Part shown: piece after piece, positions 1 to 7,839 of the stretch
Position numbering within the stretch: position 1 is the first letter of the stretch
How the letters are laid out: each line of letters opens with the position of its first letter
NCBI RefSeq assembly: GCF_005217525.1
Contig: NZ_PNXQ01000012.1
Span: 1 to 39,744 of the forward strand
Direction: 5' to 3'
Source of the DNA: Paenibacillus terrae
Lineage (GTDB): Bacteria; Bacillota; Bacilli; Paenibacillales; Paenibacillaceae
Length of the DNA stretch: 39,744 bases
Made by a program: the position numbers and the translations under genes
The notes under the pieces: generated by a model
Told to the model about the DNA's origin: nothing
The model's input: only the letters and a program-made list of their open reading frames with translations
Databases searched by the model: none

Positions 1-1
1 T

Positions 2-112
2 CTACAAGCCCTTATTTTTTCTGTCCAACTTAGTGTAGCCGATCCAGACCATGATACACGGTTAGGTAATTATTTTAGTGCATTTGAAGAGTTGAATGAA
101 GATAATAAGTGA
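2..112 (+). CDS. 3' end of an unidentified gene
   Basis: An open frame enters from the left edge and ends at TGA 110-112, giving 36 C-terminal residues ending in EELNEDNK. The tail is acidic and polar, and no family could be recognised from so little sequence. The next 200 bases are AT-rich, as expected of an intergenic region. Only the continuity of the frame to the window edge supports this call, so it could also be chance. Confidence 0.4.
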   Translation, partial: LQALIFSVQLSVADPDHDTRLGNYFSAFEELNEDNK

Positions 113-337
113 ATTATGGATAAATGAATTGTTTCTAACGCTTAATCTTGCTATGTTGCAGATCTATGTAATAAAGTTTATTTGAATGGGGATATTTAAT
201 TATATACGGAAAATAAAACTGACAAGTAATCAAATTTAATAAAACCGAATGTTATTGCAAAATAGAATAGTAGTAGTTATACAAAACAAGATATTTATAA
301 AATTATTGAGGTTTAATGAAAGATGAGGGTTCATGTA

Positions 338-1300
338 ATGCCAAAAAACGATAATATGCTGGCAATTCTATGGATGCTGAATTCGGGCGTAAAAATGACT
401 GCAAAACAAATATCCGAAAAGTTAGAAATAAATATAAGGACAGTTTATCGGTATATTGATGCACTATGTGCCAGTGGAGTGCCTATAATATCCGACACAG
501 GTCATAATGGTGGGTATAGCTTGCTGAATAATTTTATCAGAGCACCTCTGCTATTTGACATTGAAGAAAAAAAGGCACTCCTTCATGCTGCTGTTTTTGC
601 AAAAGAAGCCGGATACCCTTTGAGTGAGGCATTAGGCAATGCGACATCAAAGTTGAAAATGTATTCGAATCAAGAGCAGGAAAGTATACTTAGCCGTCAT
701 TTAGCCGGATTTGAAGTTATAAACCGCATGGGAGACCCTTCTATTCAGCCGGTATTGGCGGAATTGGAGCAGGCTGTAGCAAACGAATTCTCTGTAGAAA
801 TTGATTATCGCACAAGCCATGAAGAACAACCCAAGAATAGGGTGATAGACCCCTATGGAATGGTCTACTGGAACAATAAATGGTATACTGTTGCATTTTG
901 CCACCTAAGAAATGAGATCCGCAGCTTTCGGGCAGATCGAATTCTACAAATCAAGCGTACTCAAATCATATTTAAGCGTCCCGAAGCTTTTTCGGCCCGT
1001 GAATTTTTTATGCAAAATCTGTTACCTGATTTAGTGGGCAAGGACGGGTTAATTTCTTTAATTATCGGAGGCAGGTCAGAGGCATTGGATGACTTATGCC
1101 TGCATTGGTTTTTGGGGCATCATCTGAAAGAGCGGACATCAAATCAAGCAATCTTTTTACTTGAAGAAAAATCAATTCATATATATGTCCCTTATTTTCT
1201 CCTATCCTACGGGAAATCCATTCAAGTAATCGAACCACAGAGTTTGAAGGAAAAACTTGTTGCTGTTGCGTCGGAGCTAATGGAATATTATCAACTTTAA
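338..1300 (+). CDS. YafY-type HTH-WYL transcriptional regulator
   Basis: This is a DNA-binding regulator of the YafY/WYL family. An N-terminal HTH_11 domain covers about residues 3-60 (TAKQISEKLEINIRTVYRYI is the recognition region). A WYL domain follows near 145-205, with the core read as KWYTVAFC, and a WCX-like C-terminal extension completes about 320 residues, the usual family length. WYL domains sense ligands or nucleic acids; the ligand here is unknown. ATG 338 is preferred over the in-frame ATG 323 because GATGAGGG lies 8 bases upstream and MPKNDNMLAILWML is a typical family start. A strong hairpin follows the stop codon. It precedes a PfpI-like and a VOC gene in the same direction, and such regulators often control neighbouring detoxification genes; that link is inferred. 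Confidence 0.85.
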   Translation: MPKNDNMLAILWMLNSGVKMTAKQISEKLEINIRTVYRYIDALCASGVPIISDTGHNGGYSLLNNFIRAPLLFDIEEKKALLHAAVFAKEAGYPLSEALGNATSKLKMYSNQEQESILSRHLAGFEVINRMGDPSIQPVLAELEQAVANEFSVEIDYRTSHEEQPKNRVIDPYGMVYWNNKWYTVAFCHLRNEIRSFRADRILQIKRTQIIFKRPEAFSAREFFMQNLLPDLVGKDGLISLIIGGRSEALDDLCLHWFLGHHLKERTSNQAIFLLEEKSIHIYVPYFLLSYGKSIQVIEPQSLKEKLVAVASELMEYYQL

Positions 1301-1301
1301 A

Positions 1302-1338
1302 AGCTTCACTGACAGCAGATGTCAGTGAAGCTATTTTA
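1302..1338 (+). terminator. Hairpin terminator after WYL regulator
   Basis: A perfect 13-base-pair stem (AGCTTCACTGACA paired with TGTCAGTGAAGCT) with a 5-base loop begins two bases after the stop codon. The downstream T-tract is short (ATTTTAT), so termination may be partial. Confidence 0.75.
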
Positions 1339-1339
1339 T

Positions 1340-1358
1340 AATGATGATAATCATTGAT
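1340..1358 (+). promoter_or_regulatory. Possible Fur-like box upstream of PfpI gene
   Basis: AATGATGATAATCATTGAT matches the classical 19-base Fur consensus GATAATGATAATCATTATC at 14 positions, counted by eye. It lies between the upstream terminator and the ribosome site of the PfpI-like gene, a sensible operator position. It is clearly weaker than the site at 12186-12204 and may be a chance AT-rich match. Confidence 0.3.
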
Positions 1359-1413
1359 TACCGATGGATGGTTGGTATCGCTTGATGAATTGTAACATAA
1401 GGAGAACGTGCAA

Positions 1414-2040
1414 ATGAATAATACGGTATACCTTTATGTGTTTGACACAATGTCAGATTGGGAAATAGGTTACTTAACTGCCGAACTGAACTCGGGAAGA
1501 TATTATAAAAAGGGGGTGGCCCCATCAAAAATAGTTACCGTGGGAATTGAAAAGACTCCTGTAACTACAATGGGCGGATTGAAAATATTGCCTGACATCA
1601 AACTGGATGAGTGTAGCATTGAAAGCACAGACACATTGATTTTACCCGGTGGAGATACATGGACAGAAACAATTCACCAACCCATCTTAAAAATCGTTGA
1701 GAGGTGTTTAAAGGAAGGTATATTGGTTGCAGCGATTTGTGGTGCTACAATGGGACTTGCCCAGACAGGATTGCTGAATTCACGTTGGCATACAAGCAAT
1801 GATCTGGAATACCTTAAAATGATCTGTCCCACTTACACGGGCGAAAAGTATTACAAAATGGAGTCTGTTGTAACTGATGGAAAACTGATCACTGCATCTG
1901 GAATAGCTCCGTTGGAATTTTCTGTACACGTCTTGAAAGCTCTGGGTGTGTTTTCTTCAAAAACATTAGATGCCTGGTATAGTCTTAATAAGACTCAGGA
2001 ATCCAAGTATTTCTATGAGTTGATGAATTCAATCCAATGA
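1414..2040 (+). CDS. DJ-1/PfpI family type-1 glutamine-amidotransferase-like protein
   Basis: A protein of about 208 residues with the class I glutamine amidotransferase-like fold of the DJ-1/PfpI superfamily. The nucleophile-elbow motif is clear: AAICGATMGLA near residue 110 with Cys as the candidate nucleophile. An acidic GGDTWTE segment precedes it and HTSNDLEYL follows, resembling Bacillus YdeA-type putative proteases or chaperone-like enzymes. No transmembrane or signal segment is present, so it should be cytosolic. ATG 1414 is chosen over GTG 1408 because AAGGAG at 1399-1404 is too close to the GTG. The VOC gene follows 51 bases later, so both could share a transcript. The true substrate (peptide, glyoxal or other) cannot be told from sequence. 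Confidence 0.8.
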   Translation: MNNTVYLYVFDTMSDWEIGYLTAELNSGRYYKKGVAPSKIVTVGIEKTPVTTMGGLKILPDIKLDECSIESTDTLILPGGDTWTETIHQPILKIVERCLKEGILVAAICGATMGLAQTGLLNSRWHTSNDLEYLKMICPTYTGEKYYKMESVVTDGKLITASGIAPLEFSVHVLKALGVFSSKTLDAWYSLNKTQESKYFYELMNSIQ

Positions 2041-2091
2041 AGGTATAAGCATAAAATTGATATGTTATGATCATTTAAAGGAGGAGTAAAA

Positions 2092-2616
2092 ATGACTGAA
2101 AGCAGAGAATATATGGGAGTGTCAGGTAAATATACAAAGAATGGAACACCCAACGGCTGTACATCTATTACCCCATTTATAACAGTGAAGAATCCTTCTG
2201 AGGCAATAGAGTTCTATAAAACCGTTTTTAATGCAAGGGTTAAAAATATTATTGAATATCCTGATGGAAATGGGGATAAAATAATTGCTCATGCGGAATT
2301 AGATTTTGGAAATGGTTTTTTGCAGCTGGGAGCAGCGAATCCGGCATATAAATTGGTCTTGCCGCCAGATGAAGAAAATGCGTGTTATTCTTTAGGAATT
2401 TACGTAATTAATGTTGATCAGGTACTTGAAAATGCGGTAGCAAGAGGAGCAAAAGTAAGGGAACCGGTTGTAAGCTTTGTTTCAGGTGATCGATTCACAA
2501 GTATATTGGATCCTTTTGGAGTAAGATGGTCTATTTTGACTAGGATTGAGGATTTGTCAGAAGAAGAAAGTAGTCGGAGGGTTGCTGAATGGGCCAAAAG
2601 CTTTAGTGGAGAATAA
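2092..2616 (+). CDS. VOC family protein, PhnB-like glyoxalase/bleomycin-resistance fold
   Basis: A 174-residue protein with an N-terminal extension of about 22 residues, then a vicinal-oxygen-chelate domain starting TSITPFITVKNPSEAIEFYK. The second half carries VDQVLENAVARGAKV and ILDPFGVRWSI, the usual features of the PhnB-like branch. Members bind metals or small hydrophobic ligands and range from dioxygenases to drug-binding proteins, so no reaction is assigned. The start has an excellent AAAGGAGGAG ribosome site 6 bases upstream. It probably forms a unit with the PfpI-like gene ahead of it. Both types are common in aldehyde or electrophile detoxification, which is an inference from families rather than from this sequence. 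Confidence 0.85.
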   Translation: MTESREYMGVSGKYTKNGTPNGCTSITPFITVKNPSEAIEFYKTVFNARVKNIIEYPDGNGDKIIAHAELDFGNGFLQLGAANPAYKLVLPPDEENACYSLGIYVINVDQVLENAVARGAKVREPVVSFVSGDRFTSILDPFGVRWSILTRIEDLSEEESSRRVAEWAKSFSGE

Positions 2617-2652
2617 ATGCAATAACTGTCTTAATAAAAAGTGTTAAATTTT

Positions 2653-2850
2653 GAAGGTTGAAAAAGCAACCCTTCGAAAATATACCGTGTCGCCAAGGGG
2701 CTACCAGCTTTATAGGGCATCATGGTCACCGCCACAAGGCATGTGGAGAGCATCGCACGCTTGGTATATAAGGGTGTAGAGTGAGTAGAGGGGTCCGTTG
2801 GGGACGAAATGAGGACGTGAGCTATTCACGTCTTCTTTTTTATGTTTATA
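2653..2850 (+). ncRNA. Candidate structured RNA with intrinsic terminator
   Basis: This non-coding stretch is less AT-rich than its surroundings and has several local hairpins: GGTTG/CAACC at about 2657-2673, CCACA/TGTGG (loop AGGCA) near 2750, GTCC/GGAC near 2800, and a final 10-pair stem GAGGACGTGA/TCACGTCTTC at about 2811-2835 followed by TTTTTT. GCCAAG near 2692 can also pair with CTTGGT near 2770, closing the central hairpins. No long frame runs through it. It does not match any riboswitch class I know. Read as a strand, it has a loose flavour of group II intron domain I, but that is only an impression. It could be a 3' UTR RNA, a leader for the HEAT gene or a decayed mobile element. Confidence 0.4.
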
Positions 2851-3034
2851 AGATGGTTCGAGATATGAAGAAGACCTGCAAGTATGTTATATTTAACAAA
2901 CGGCAATCATGATGAACATCAAATGTTTAGTAAAGTCACAGAGTTGAAGAACAGGTGAACAAAGCGTTCTGATGGTGGAACCGTTATAGGATCGAATATA
3001 GATTGACTCAGATACAGAAAAGGATGAGATTATT

Positions 3035-3478
3035 TTGGAAAACAACGAAACTCAACAGGAATTTACAGAAGTATATGAGCAGCTTAAAGTAGCCGTAAAC
3101 CGAACCTCCGATTGGAAAGCGCGTCTAGCTGCGGTGAATGATTTGAGTGCATGGAAGAACCAGCAGACGATTGACGTGCTGACCCACCGATTGAATAATG
3201 ATACGGTATATGCTGTTCAGGAAGCCGCTTACCGCAAGCTTCAGGAATGGGGCGAGAATGTACAGCCGCCTGTTCGCAAAGAGGGTGAGCTTGTTAAGGG
3301 CTTGACGAAGATCCTGGTACGGATTAAAAAAAGCTTGCCAGCCGACCATACCTATACCGATTTTCGGGAGAAGCTGCACAAGATGAGAGTCGATATTTTT
3401 GACATCTATGAAGGTGATAAGGGTGCTGAGTTTGATCAGTGGCTGGAGCAAAAATGGGCTTCGTTATCCACAAGATAA
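3035..3478 (+). CDS. Small HEAT-repeat domain protein
   Basis: A soluble 147-residue protein. Residues about 25-75 form HEAT/PBS-lyase-like repeats (WKARLAAVNDLSAWKNQQTI, then DTVYAVQEAAYRKLQEWG), a helical scaffold normally used for protein binding. The C-terminal half is charged and helical. The TTG start is chosen because AAGGATGAG lies 6 bases upstream and no better start exists in frame. Nothing identifies its partner. A strong terminator follows, and the upstream candidate RNA ends in its own terminator, so it is probably transcribed alone. Confidence 0.75.
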   Translation: MENNETQQEFTEVYEQLKVAVNRTSDWKARLAAVNDLSAWKNQQTIDVLTHRLNNDTVYAVQEAAYRKLQEWGENVQPPVRKEGELVKGLTKILVRIKKSLPADHTYTDFREKLHKMRVDIFDIYEGDKGAEFDQWLEQKWASLSTR

Positions 3479-3532
3479 TGTCGGAATCCTACAACTGAAT
3501 GTATTTTAAGGATTGTTACTGGTAATGCAGAC

Positions 3533-3577
3533 AAAACCTTAACAGGGATAAGGGGGTATCTTTGTTAAGGTTTTTTT
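3533..3577 (+). terminator. Intrinsic terminator after HEAT gene
   Basis: A perfect 12-pair stem, AAAACCTTAACA with TGTTAAGGTTTT, closes an 18-base loop and runs into seven T residues. This is a strong rho-independent terminator. Confidence 0.9.
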
Positions 3578-4241
3578 ACTTATGATATTGGGAGTTGGTA
3601 TGTTTGTATCTTTTCCTCGTTTGTGTGATTTTTAATGTGTTACATCTTTTTTAATTGCCGAATTTCTTTGAAATATGGGTCACATTCATTGGAGAATTGC
3701 TCAAGTATGTGAAAGATACAAACCCATAAAATTTCTATTCTATAACGTTAAAGGAATACTTTTTGAGCAAGCTATGAAATACATATCAGGAATGCAAAGA
3801 AAGCAACTAAGAATTATCTGTAGATAAATTGTAGGAAATTGATCATTTTTGATGGGGCAATAGTGAAGTTTGTCGTTGATAAACACGTTTCCGTGAAATA
3901 TATTAACTCTAAGCGTGGTCATAGTGAATAAGCTGTTGCAACGACAAATTTGGTCCTCTATTTTTTACCATTATTATTTAACCATTGGCTAATTAACAAA
4001 TGTTGATTTTCCGTTTTTTTTGTCATACAATTCTTTCATTGCTACAGGGTCGGACTCAGGAACAGCAAGGCTTGATTCATAATTGGACGTGATTTCCTTG
4101 TACGCACTCGGATGATAAGTATCAGTATATTGGCAAAATCAGCATCACGGTAGCCTGATATCTCGATATCCTTTTTGGGATAGAGGCTGTTTTCCATATC
4201 TTTCAGTTTGATGATGAACATATACGAAGGGGAGCGTTTTT
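3578..4241. other. AT-rich gene-free stretch and permease leader
   Basis: No convincing gene is present. A 50-codon frame at 3675-3827 lacks a ribosome site and any recognisable family. The last 200 bases form the leader of the permease gene. They contain a short hairpin GATAT-CTCG-ATATC at 4157-4170 followed by CTTTTT, overlapping an alternative pairing TATCC/GGATA around 4167-4182. This might be an attenuator, but the stems are short. Confidence 0.4.
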
Positions 4242-5621
4242 TTGGAATCGAAACAATTAACGAGAGGGCTAAAGCCACGGCATGTTGAGCTAATTGCGCT
4301 TGGGGGCACCATTGGCGTTGGCTTGTTTATGGGGTCGGCAAGTACGATAAAATGGGCGGGACCTTCTGTGCTGCTGGCCTATCTCTTAGCTGGGATTATT
4401 ATGTTTTTTGTCATGCGGATCATGGGAGAAATGCTGATTCTCGAACCGGTGACAGGCTCATTCGCTACTTTTGCTCATAAATATATCAGCCCTTTGGCCG
4501 GTTTTTTGACCGCTTGGAGCTATTGGTTCTTATGGGTCACTGTAGGGATGGCGGAGGTTACTGCGATTGGAGTGTACGTAGGCTATTGGTTCCCTGACAT
4601 TCCGCAATGGCTACCAGCCTTGGCAGGTGTCATCATTATTGCGTTGGCCAATTTGGCGGCTGTGAAATTTTATGGAGAATTTGAATTTTGGTTTGCCATG
4701 ATTAAGATTGTCGCCATTATCTTTATGCTGATTGTTGGTACGGGCATGATCTTCTTTGGACTAGGTAACGGTGGGCAACCGATTGGTCTCTCCAATCTGT
4801 ACAGCCATGGCGGTTTTTTTGCAGGTGGTTTAAAAGGGTTTCTATTTGCGCTCTGTATTGTAACGGCCGCTTATCAAGGTATAGAGATGGTTGGCATTAC
4901 GGCGGGTGAAGCAGAAAATCCGAAAATGACGCTGCGGAAAGCTATTAAAAATATCATCTGGCGTATTCTGATTTTTTACGTGGGTGCGATCTTTGTTATT
5001 GTTACGATCTATCCTTGGAACCAAATTGGCGAGATCGGCAGTCCTTTCGTTCTAACCTTTGCCAAAGTTGGGATTGTGGCCGCTGCGGGTATCATCAATT
5101 TCGTTGTTCTCACAGCCGCGATGTCAGGTTGTAACAGCGGGATTTACAGTGCGGGAAGAATGCTATATACATTGTCTAAAAACGGACAGGCCCCCAAGTT
5201 TTTTGGGAAAGTATCCAAAAGCGGTGTTCCCAGAAATAGTATTATTGCGACCATTTCCTTGCTGCTAGTGGGTGTTCTGTTTAATTACTTAATCCCCGAC
5301 TCCAAACTGTTCCTGTATATTTATAGCGCCAGTGTTCTTCCAGGCATGGTACCGTGGTTTGCAATGGCGATCAGCCAATTTAAATTCAGGAAAAAGTGGA
5401 AGAACGAATTGGAAGATCATCCCTTCAAGTCTCGTTTTTTCCCGATCAGCAACTACATCACCATTATCTTCTTATCCTTGGTGATCGTTGGAATGTGGTT
5501 CAATCCAGACACACGTACGTCACTGATTGTCGGAGCATCATTCATGGCAATCGTCATTGTCGGCTATTTTGTCTTTGGCATAGGAAAGCGGCAGAGAATT
5601 GAAGAATCAGATGAGAAATAG
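4242..5621 (+). CDS. Amino-acid permease, APC superfamily (AapA/CycA-like)
   Basis: A 459-residue inner-membrane transporter of the amino-acid/polyamine/organocation superfamily. The N-terminus shows the AAT-family signature [20 protein letters not shown] with the unwound first helix GGTIGVGLF that binds substrate. About twelve hydrophobic segments follow, plus the conserved [19 protein letters not shown] region around residue 290. Overall it resembles proton-coupled alanine/serine/glycine carriers such as Bacillus AapA, but the exact substrate cannot be fixed. TTG 4242 is used because GAAGGGGAG lies 7 bases upstream and the next ATG would cut into the conserved N-terminus. It stands alone between a long leader and a strong terminator. 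Confidence 0.85.
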   Translation: MESKQLTRGLKPRHVELIALGGTIGVGLFMGSASTIKWAGPSVLLAYLLAGIIMFFVMRIMGEMLILEPVTGSFATFAHKYISPLAGFLTAWSYWFLWVTVGMAEVTAIGVYVGYWFPDIPQWLPALAGVIIIALANLAAVKFYGEFEFWFAMIKIVAIIFMLIVGTGMIFFGLGNGGQPIGLSNLYSHGGFFAGGLKGFLFALCIVTAAYQGIEMVGITAGEAENPKMTLRKAIKNIIWRILIFYVGAIFVIVTIYPWNQIGEIGSPFVLTFAKVGIVAAAGIINFVVLTAAMSGCNSGIYSAGRMLYTLSKNGQAPKFFGKVSKSGVPRNSIIATISLLLVGVLFNYLIPDSKLFLYIYSASVLPGMVPWFAMAISQFKFRKKWKNELEDHPFKSRFFPISNYITIIFLSLVIVGMWFNPDTRTSLIVGASFMAIVIVGYFVFGIGKRQRIEESDEK

Positions 5622-5647
5622 AAGGCTTCTAAAATGCAGAGATCACG

Positions 5648-5692
5648 CCGAGCGAGATTCAGGGTACTCCCTGAGTTCGCTCGGTTTTTCTT
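5648..5692 (+). terminator. Intrinsic terminator after permease
   Basis: A long near-perfect hairpin: CCGAGCGA pairs with TCGCTCGG and, inside it, TTCAGGG pairs with CCCTGAG-type bases around a three-base loop, followed by TTTTTCTTTT. It lies in the convergent gap before the minus-strand acetyltransferase. Confidence 0.9.
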
Positions 5693-5735
5693 TTGCCAAG
5701 GTAAAAGCAACTTACTTCGGAAACGGAAAAACGAC

Positions 5736-6473
5736 TCAAGCTTTAACCCTATACCAATACGTATAAACTTCCGAGTATCCTAGTTTGGCATACAGCCGTT
5801 GTGCAGGTTTATTATCGACTGCAACGGCTAAATAGCTGTGTTTGGCCCCATGCTCTTGTCCCCATTTGAGCAAATGTAATATCATTTGTTCCCCGAAGCC
5901 CTGATTTCTGTGATTTAAATCGGTCACAATATCGTACAGACCTAGATACTCTCTTTCGATAATTCCAAGACCGCAAGCAATAACTTGATTGTTGTCATAA
6001 AGCGAGATAAACCCTTTCTTCGTTATGATATTAGATAACATACGTTCCATGATACCCTTATGATGATCTTCCACACGATTAAGTCTGCAAAAATGCTCTA
6101 CCCATTCTTCATTCATATGTTCATCTATTTTCACCGAATTTAGTTGGGGGCTGCTTAGGTTATCCAGCTCCAAGGTTTGAACACTCGTCGGGTCAATGAG
6201 GGAATAGCCCTTCTCCTCTAAAATGCGATCTAAATGCTCAGGATGGATAAAGGGAGTGACTTTATAGGTTGCGGGCAAGTTACGATCTGAAAATAAGTTC
6301 TCACACTCTTCAATTTTATGATCGAGGTCAAAGGTTGAATAATGAATCGGGTTAATCGAGTTGGCACGTTTGGTGTAACCATCTGCAAAGCGTAAAATCC
6401 ATCCATCGTAAAGTAAAGTGGACAGGGGCTGCCAGTTGTTCAAGGATAGCTCTTCAATCATTTTAAGGTTCAT
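5736..6473 (-). CDS. GNAT family N-acetyltransferase
   Basis: A cytosolic protein of 245 residues whose C-terminal half is a GNAT acetyl-CoA-dependent acyltransferase domain. The acetyl-CoA loop is seen in LNHRNQGFGEQMILHLLKWG near residue 195, followed by VAVDNKPAQRLYAKLGY, the typical last strand and helix. The N-terminal half is a degenerate GNAT-like region, making this a double-domain type. The start is set at ATG 6473 because GGAGG lies 6 bases upstream. The longer open frame would add 37 hydrophobic residues encoded in AT-rich DNA without a ribosome site. The substrate is unknown. It is a single gene, convergent with the permease. Confidence 0.85.
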   Translation of the reverse strand: MNLKMIEELSLNNWQPLSTLLYDGWILRFADGYTKRANSINPIHYSTFDLDHKIEECENLFSDRNLPATYKVTPFIHPEHLDRILEEKGYSLIDPTSVQTLELDNLSSPQLNSVKIDEHMNEEWVEHFCRLNRVEDHHKGIMERMLSNIITKKGFISLYDNNQVIACGLGIIEREYLGLYDIVTDLNHRNQGFGEQMILHLLKWGQEHGAKHSYLAVAVDNKPAQRLYAKLGYSEVYTYWYRVKA

Positions 6474-6667
6474 AGGTATCCTCCATATAAATGAATAATA
6501 ATACATACAAACGAATAATAAACCAAAGATAAATAGAAAGAAAGCACTAATTTTATTTAGGCCAAGCCAATATACAAAGGGCATAAATTATCTATATTTT
6601 CTTCTAAATTTTAACTGTTAATAGAATTTTAGAGAAGCTATAATTTTATTAAATAATTGGAGTGCAA

Positions 6668-7390
6668 ATGGAGAGAGGGGTTAAGGGGAAGATGTTGAAA
6701 AAATGGTCATTGGTCTTGATGTTAGCCTTGCTAGTAGTAGCATCATTGGGCTGGAACGGCGGGGTATCTTACGCAGCTACCACAGAATATACTTGGGACA
6801 AGTACAAGGGTACTGAGGTGAAGACATATAGATTGACTGTAGTACCTGGAAGAATAGAGTATATGGATCAGGAAAGGTTTTTTGCCGCTTTAAGCCAAAC
6901 CCCAAATGTGTATGGAGATTTTAGCGGCTATAAAACGGGGAAAACAACTGGAGTTGTAACCGAAAGCATAACGGATGCGGTTTACAAATTTACAGTTACT
7001 GATTTTCTTCGCGATCAAGAACCTGAGGTTGTAGAGTATATCAATCCCAGAGGTGGAATTCCTCATAGATGGAATGGAACTAGTGATATTCGAATTTTTA
7101 TGAGAGGGTCAGAAGCGACTTCTTTGTCTGAGTTGTTTTATGAGGGGACACCAAGTGAAGGACGCTTTCAATTTAATCCTGACGATATATATTTAGTTAC
7201 ATTCTGGTCCAGTACCGTAAGGCCTATCAGTGGTATGTCTGCTGAAGCGCTAATAGAGGAAGGACCTCACACGTTTATAAATCGGGAGCTTGTAGGTCAA
7301 GTAACAAGCGAAGATCCTGCAGCTTATCCGCAAGATGGGATTTCAGAGAGTTACTATTATGTTTATCAAGGTGCTACTACAAAAGAATAA
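6668..7390 (+). CDS. Secreted protein of unknown function
   Basis: A protein of 240 residues beginning with a Sec signal peptide: basic n-region, hydrophobic core WSLVLMLALLVVASLGW, and likely cleavage near residue 36 after SYA. The mature part starts ATTEYTWDKYKGTEVKTYRL. It is rich in aromatic and polar residues, with no lipobox, anchor or recognised domain, so it should be released or loosely wall-associated. ATG 6668 has GGAG 5 bases upstream. ATG 6692, also preceded by AGGGG, would give a shorter and equally valid signal peptide. A terminator follows, separating it from the SLH gene. Function is not assigned. Confidence 0.7.
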   Translation: MERGVKGKMLKKWSLVLMLALLVVASLGWNGGVSYAATTEYTWDKYKGTEVKTYRLTVVPGRIEYMDQERFFAALSQTPNVYGDFSGYKTGKTTGVVTESITDAVYKFTVTDFLRDQEPEVVEYINPRGGIPHRWNGTSDIRIFMRGSEATSLSELFYEGTPSEGRFQFNPDDIYLVTFWSSTVRPISGMSAEALIEEGPHTFINRELVGQVTSEDPAAYPQDGISESYYYVYQGATTKE

Positions 7391-7456
7391 CCCAGATGAT
7401 ATAGGATGGCTAATAAGTGATCCAAATAAGTAAGTGAGTGTGATCTGCAATAGTAG

Positions 7457-7510
7457 AGATAACATAGTGTATACCCATCCGGGACTATATACATGATGTT
7501 ATCTTTTTTA
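7457..7510 (+). terminator. Intrinsic terminator after secreted protein gene
   Basis: AGATAACAT pairs with ATGTTATCT, with further inner pairing of GTGTATA with TATATAC-type bases, followed by a run of T residues at 7504-7510. Confidence 0.8.
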
Positions 7511-7839
7511 TTTCTACGCTGGCAATGAGAACATACTTTGATGGAAGAAAAGGGTAGAAAATTTGATTTCCAATGAAAACCATTTTAAATGATCGGGATA
7601 TATGGCTTTAAAATAATGACGATTTAACGGATAATACAACATACCAAAAGCGACTTTTTTTACTGTCTTTATTCAAACCTAGGGAGATTATTCCGATAAT
7701 TCAAGTATATACAGTTTGGTGTCACTGGTTATGAAAATTCGTTTGAAAACAAAAGAGAAAATTTTCACAAATGAAAAGGAGTACAGGGGGAAGTGATCTG
7801 GTATTACTTCATAAAGGAGGGGAAATGCTCTAGAATCTT
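7511..7839 (+). promoter_or_regulatory. Leader of the SLH gene with a two-codon upstream frame
   Basis: An AT-rich leader without another gene. At its end AAAGGAGGGG (7813-7822) is followed by ATG CTC TAG at 7825-7833, a complete Met-Leu-stop frame. ATG 7840 of the exoprotein comes 6 bases after that stop. The strong ribosome site is ideally placed for the mini-frame and about 17 bases from the real start, so translation of the exoprotein may depend on re-initiation. Confidence 0.5.

Noticed and set aside
2700..2760. T-box or known riboswitch in the VOC-HEAT gap
   Set aside because: The T-box GGTGG-ACCGCG core, SAM, lysine, purine, c-di-GMP and glycine signatures were looked for and not found.
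3675..3827. 50-codon plus-strand frame (MGHIHWRIAQ start)
   Set aside because: No Shine-Dalgarno sequence and no family; the surrounding DNA is AT-rich and frames of this size are expected by chance.
4042..4278. 78-codon minus-strand frame overlapping the permease start
   Set aside because: Low-complexity composition, no ribosome site, and it covers the leader and start of the permease.
6474..6584. N-terminal hydrophobic extension of the GNAT protein as a membrane anchor
   Set aside because: The extension has no ribosome site, whereas ATG 6473 has GGAGG 6 bases upstream and begins a normal GNAT-type N-terminus.
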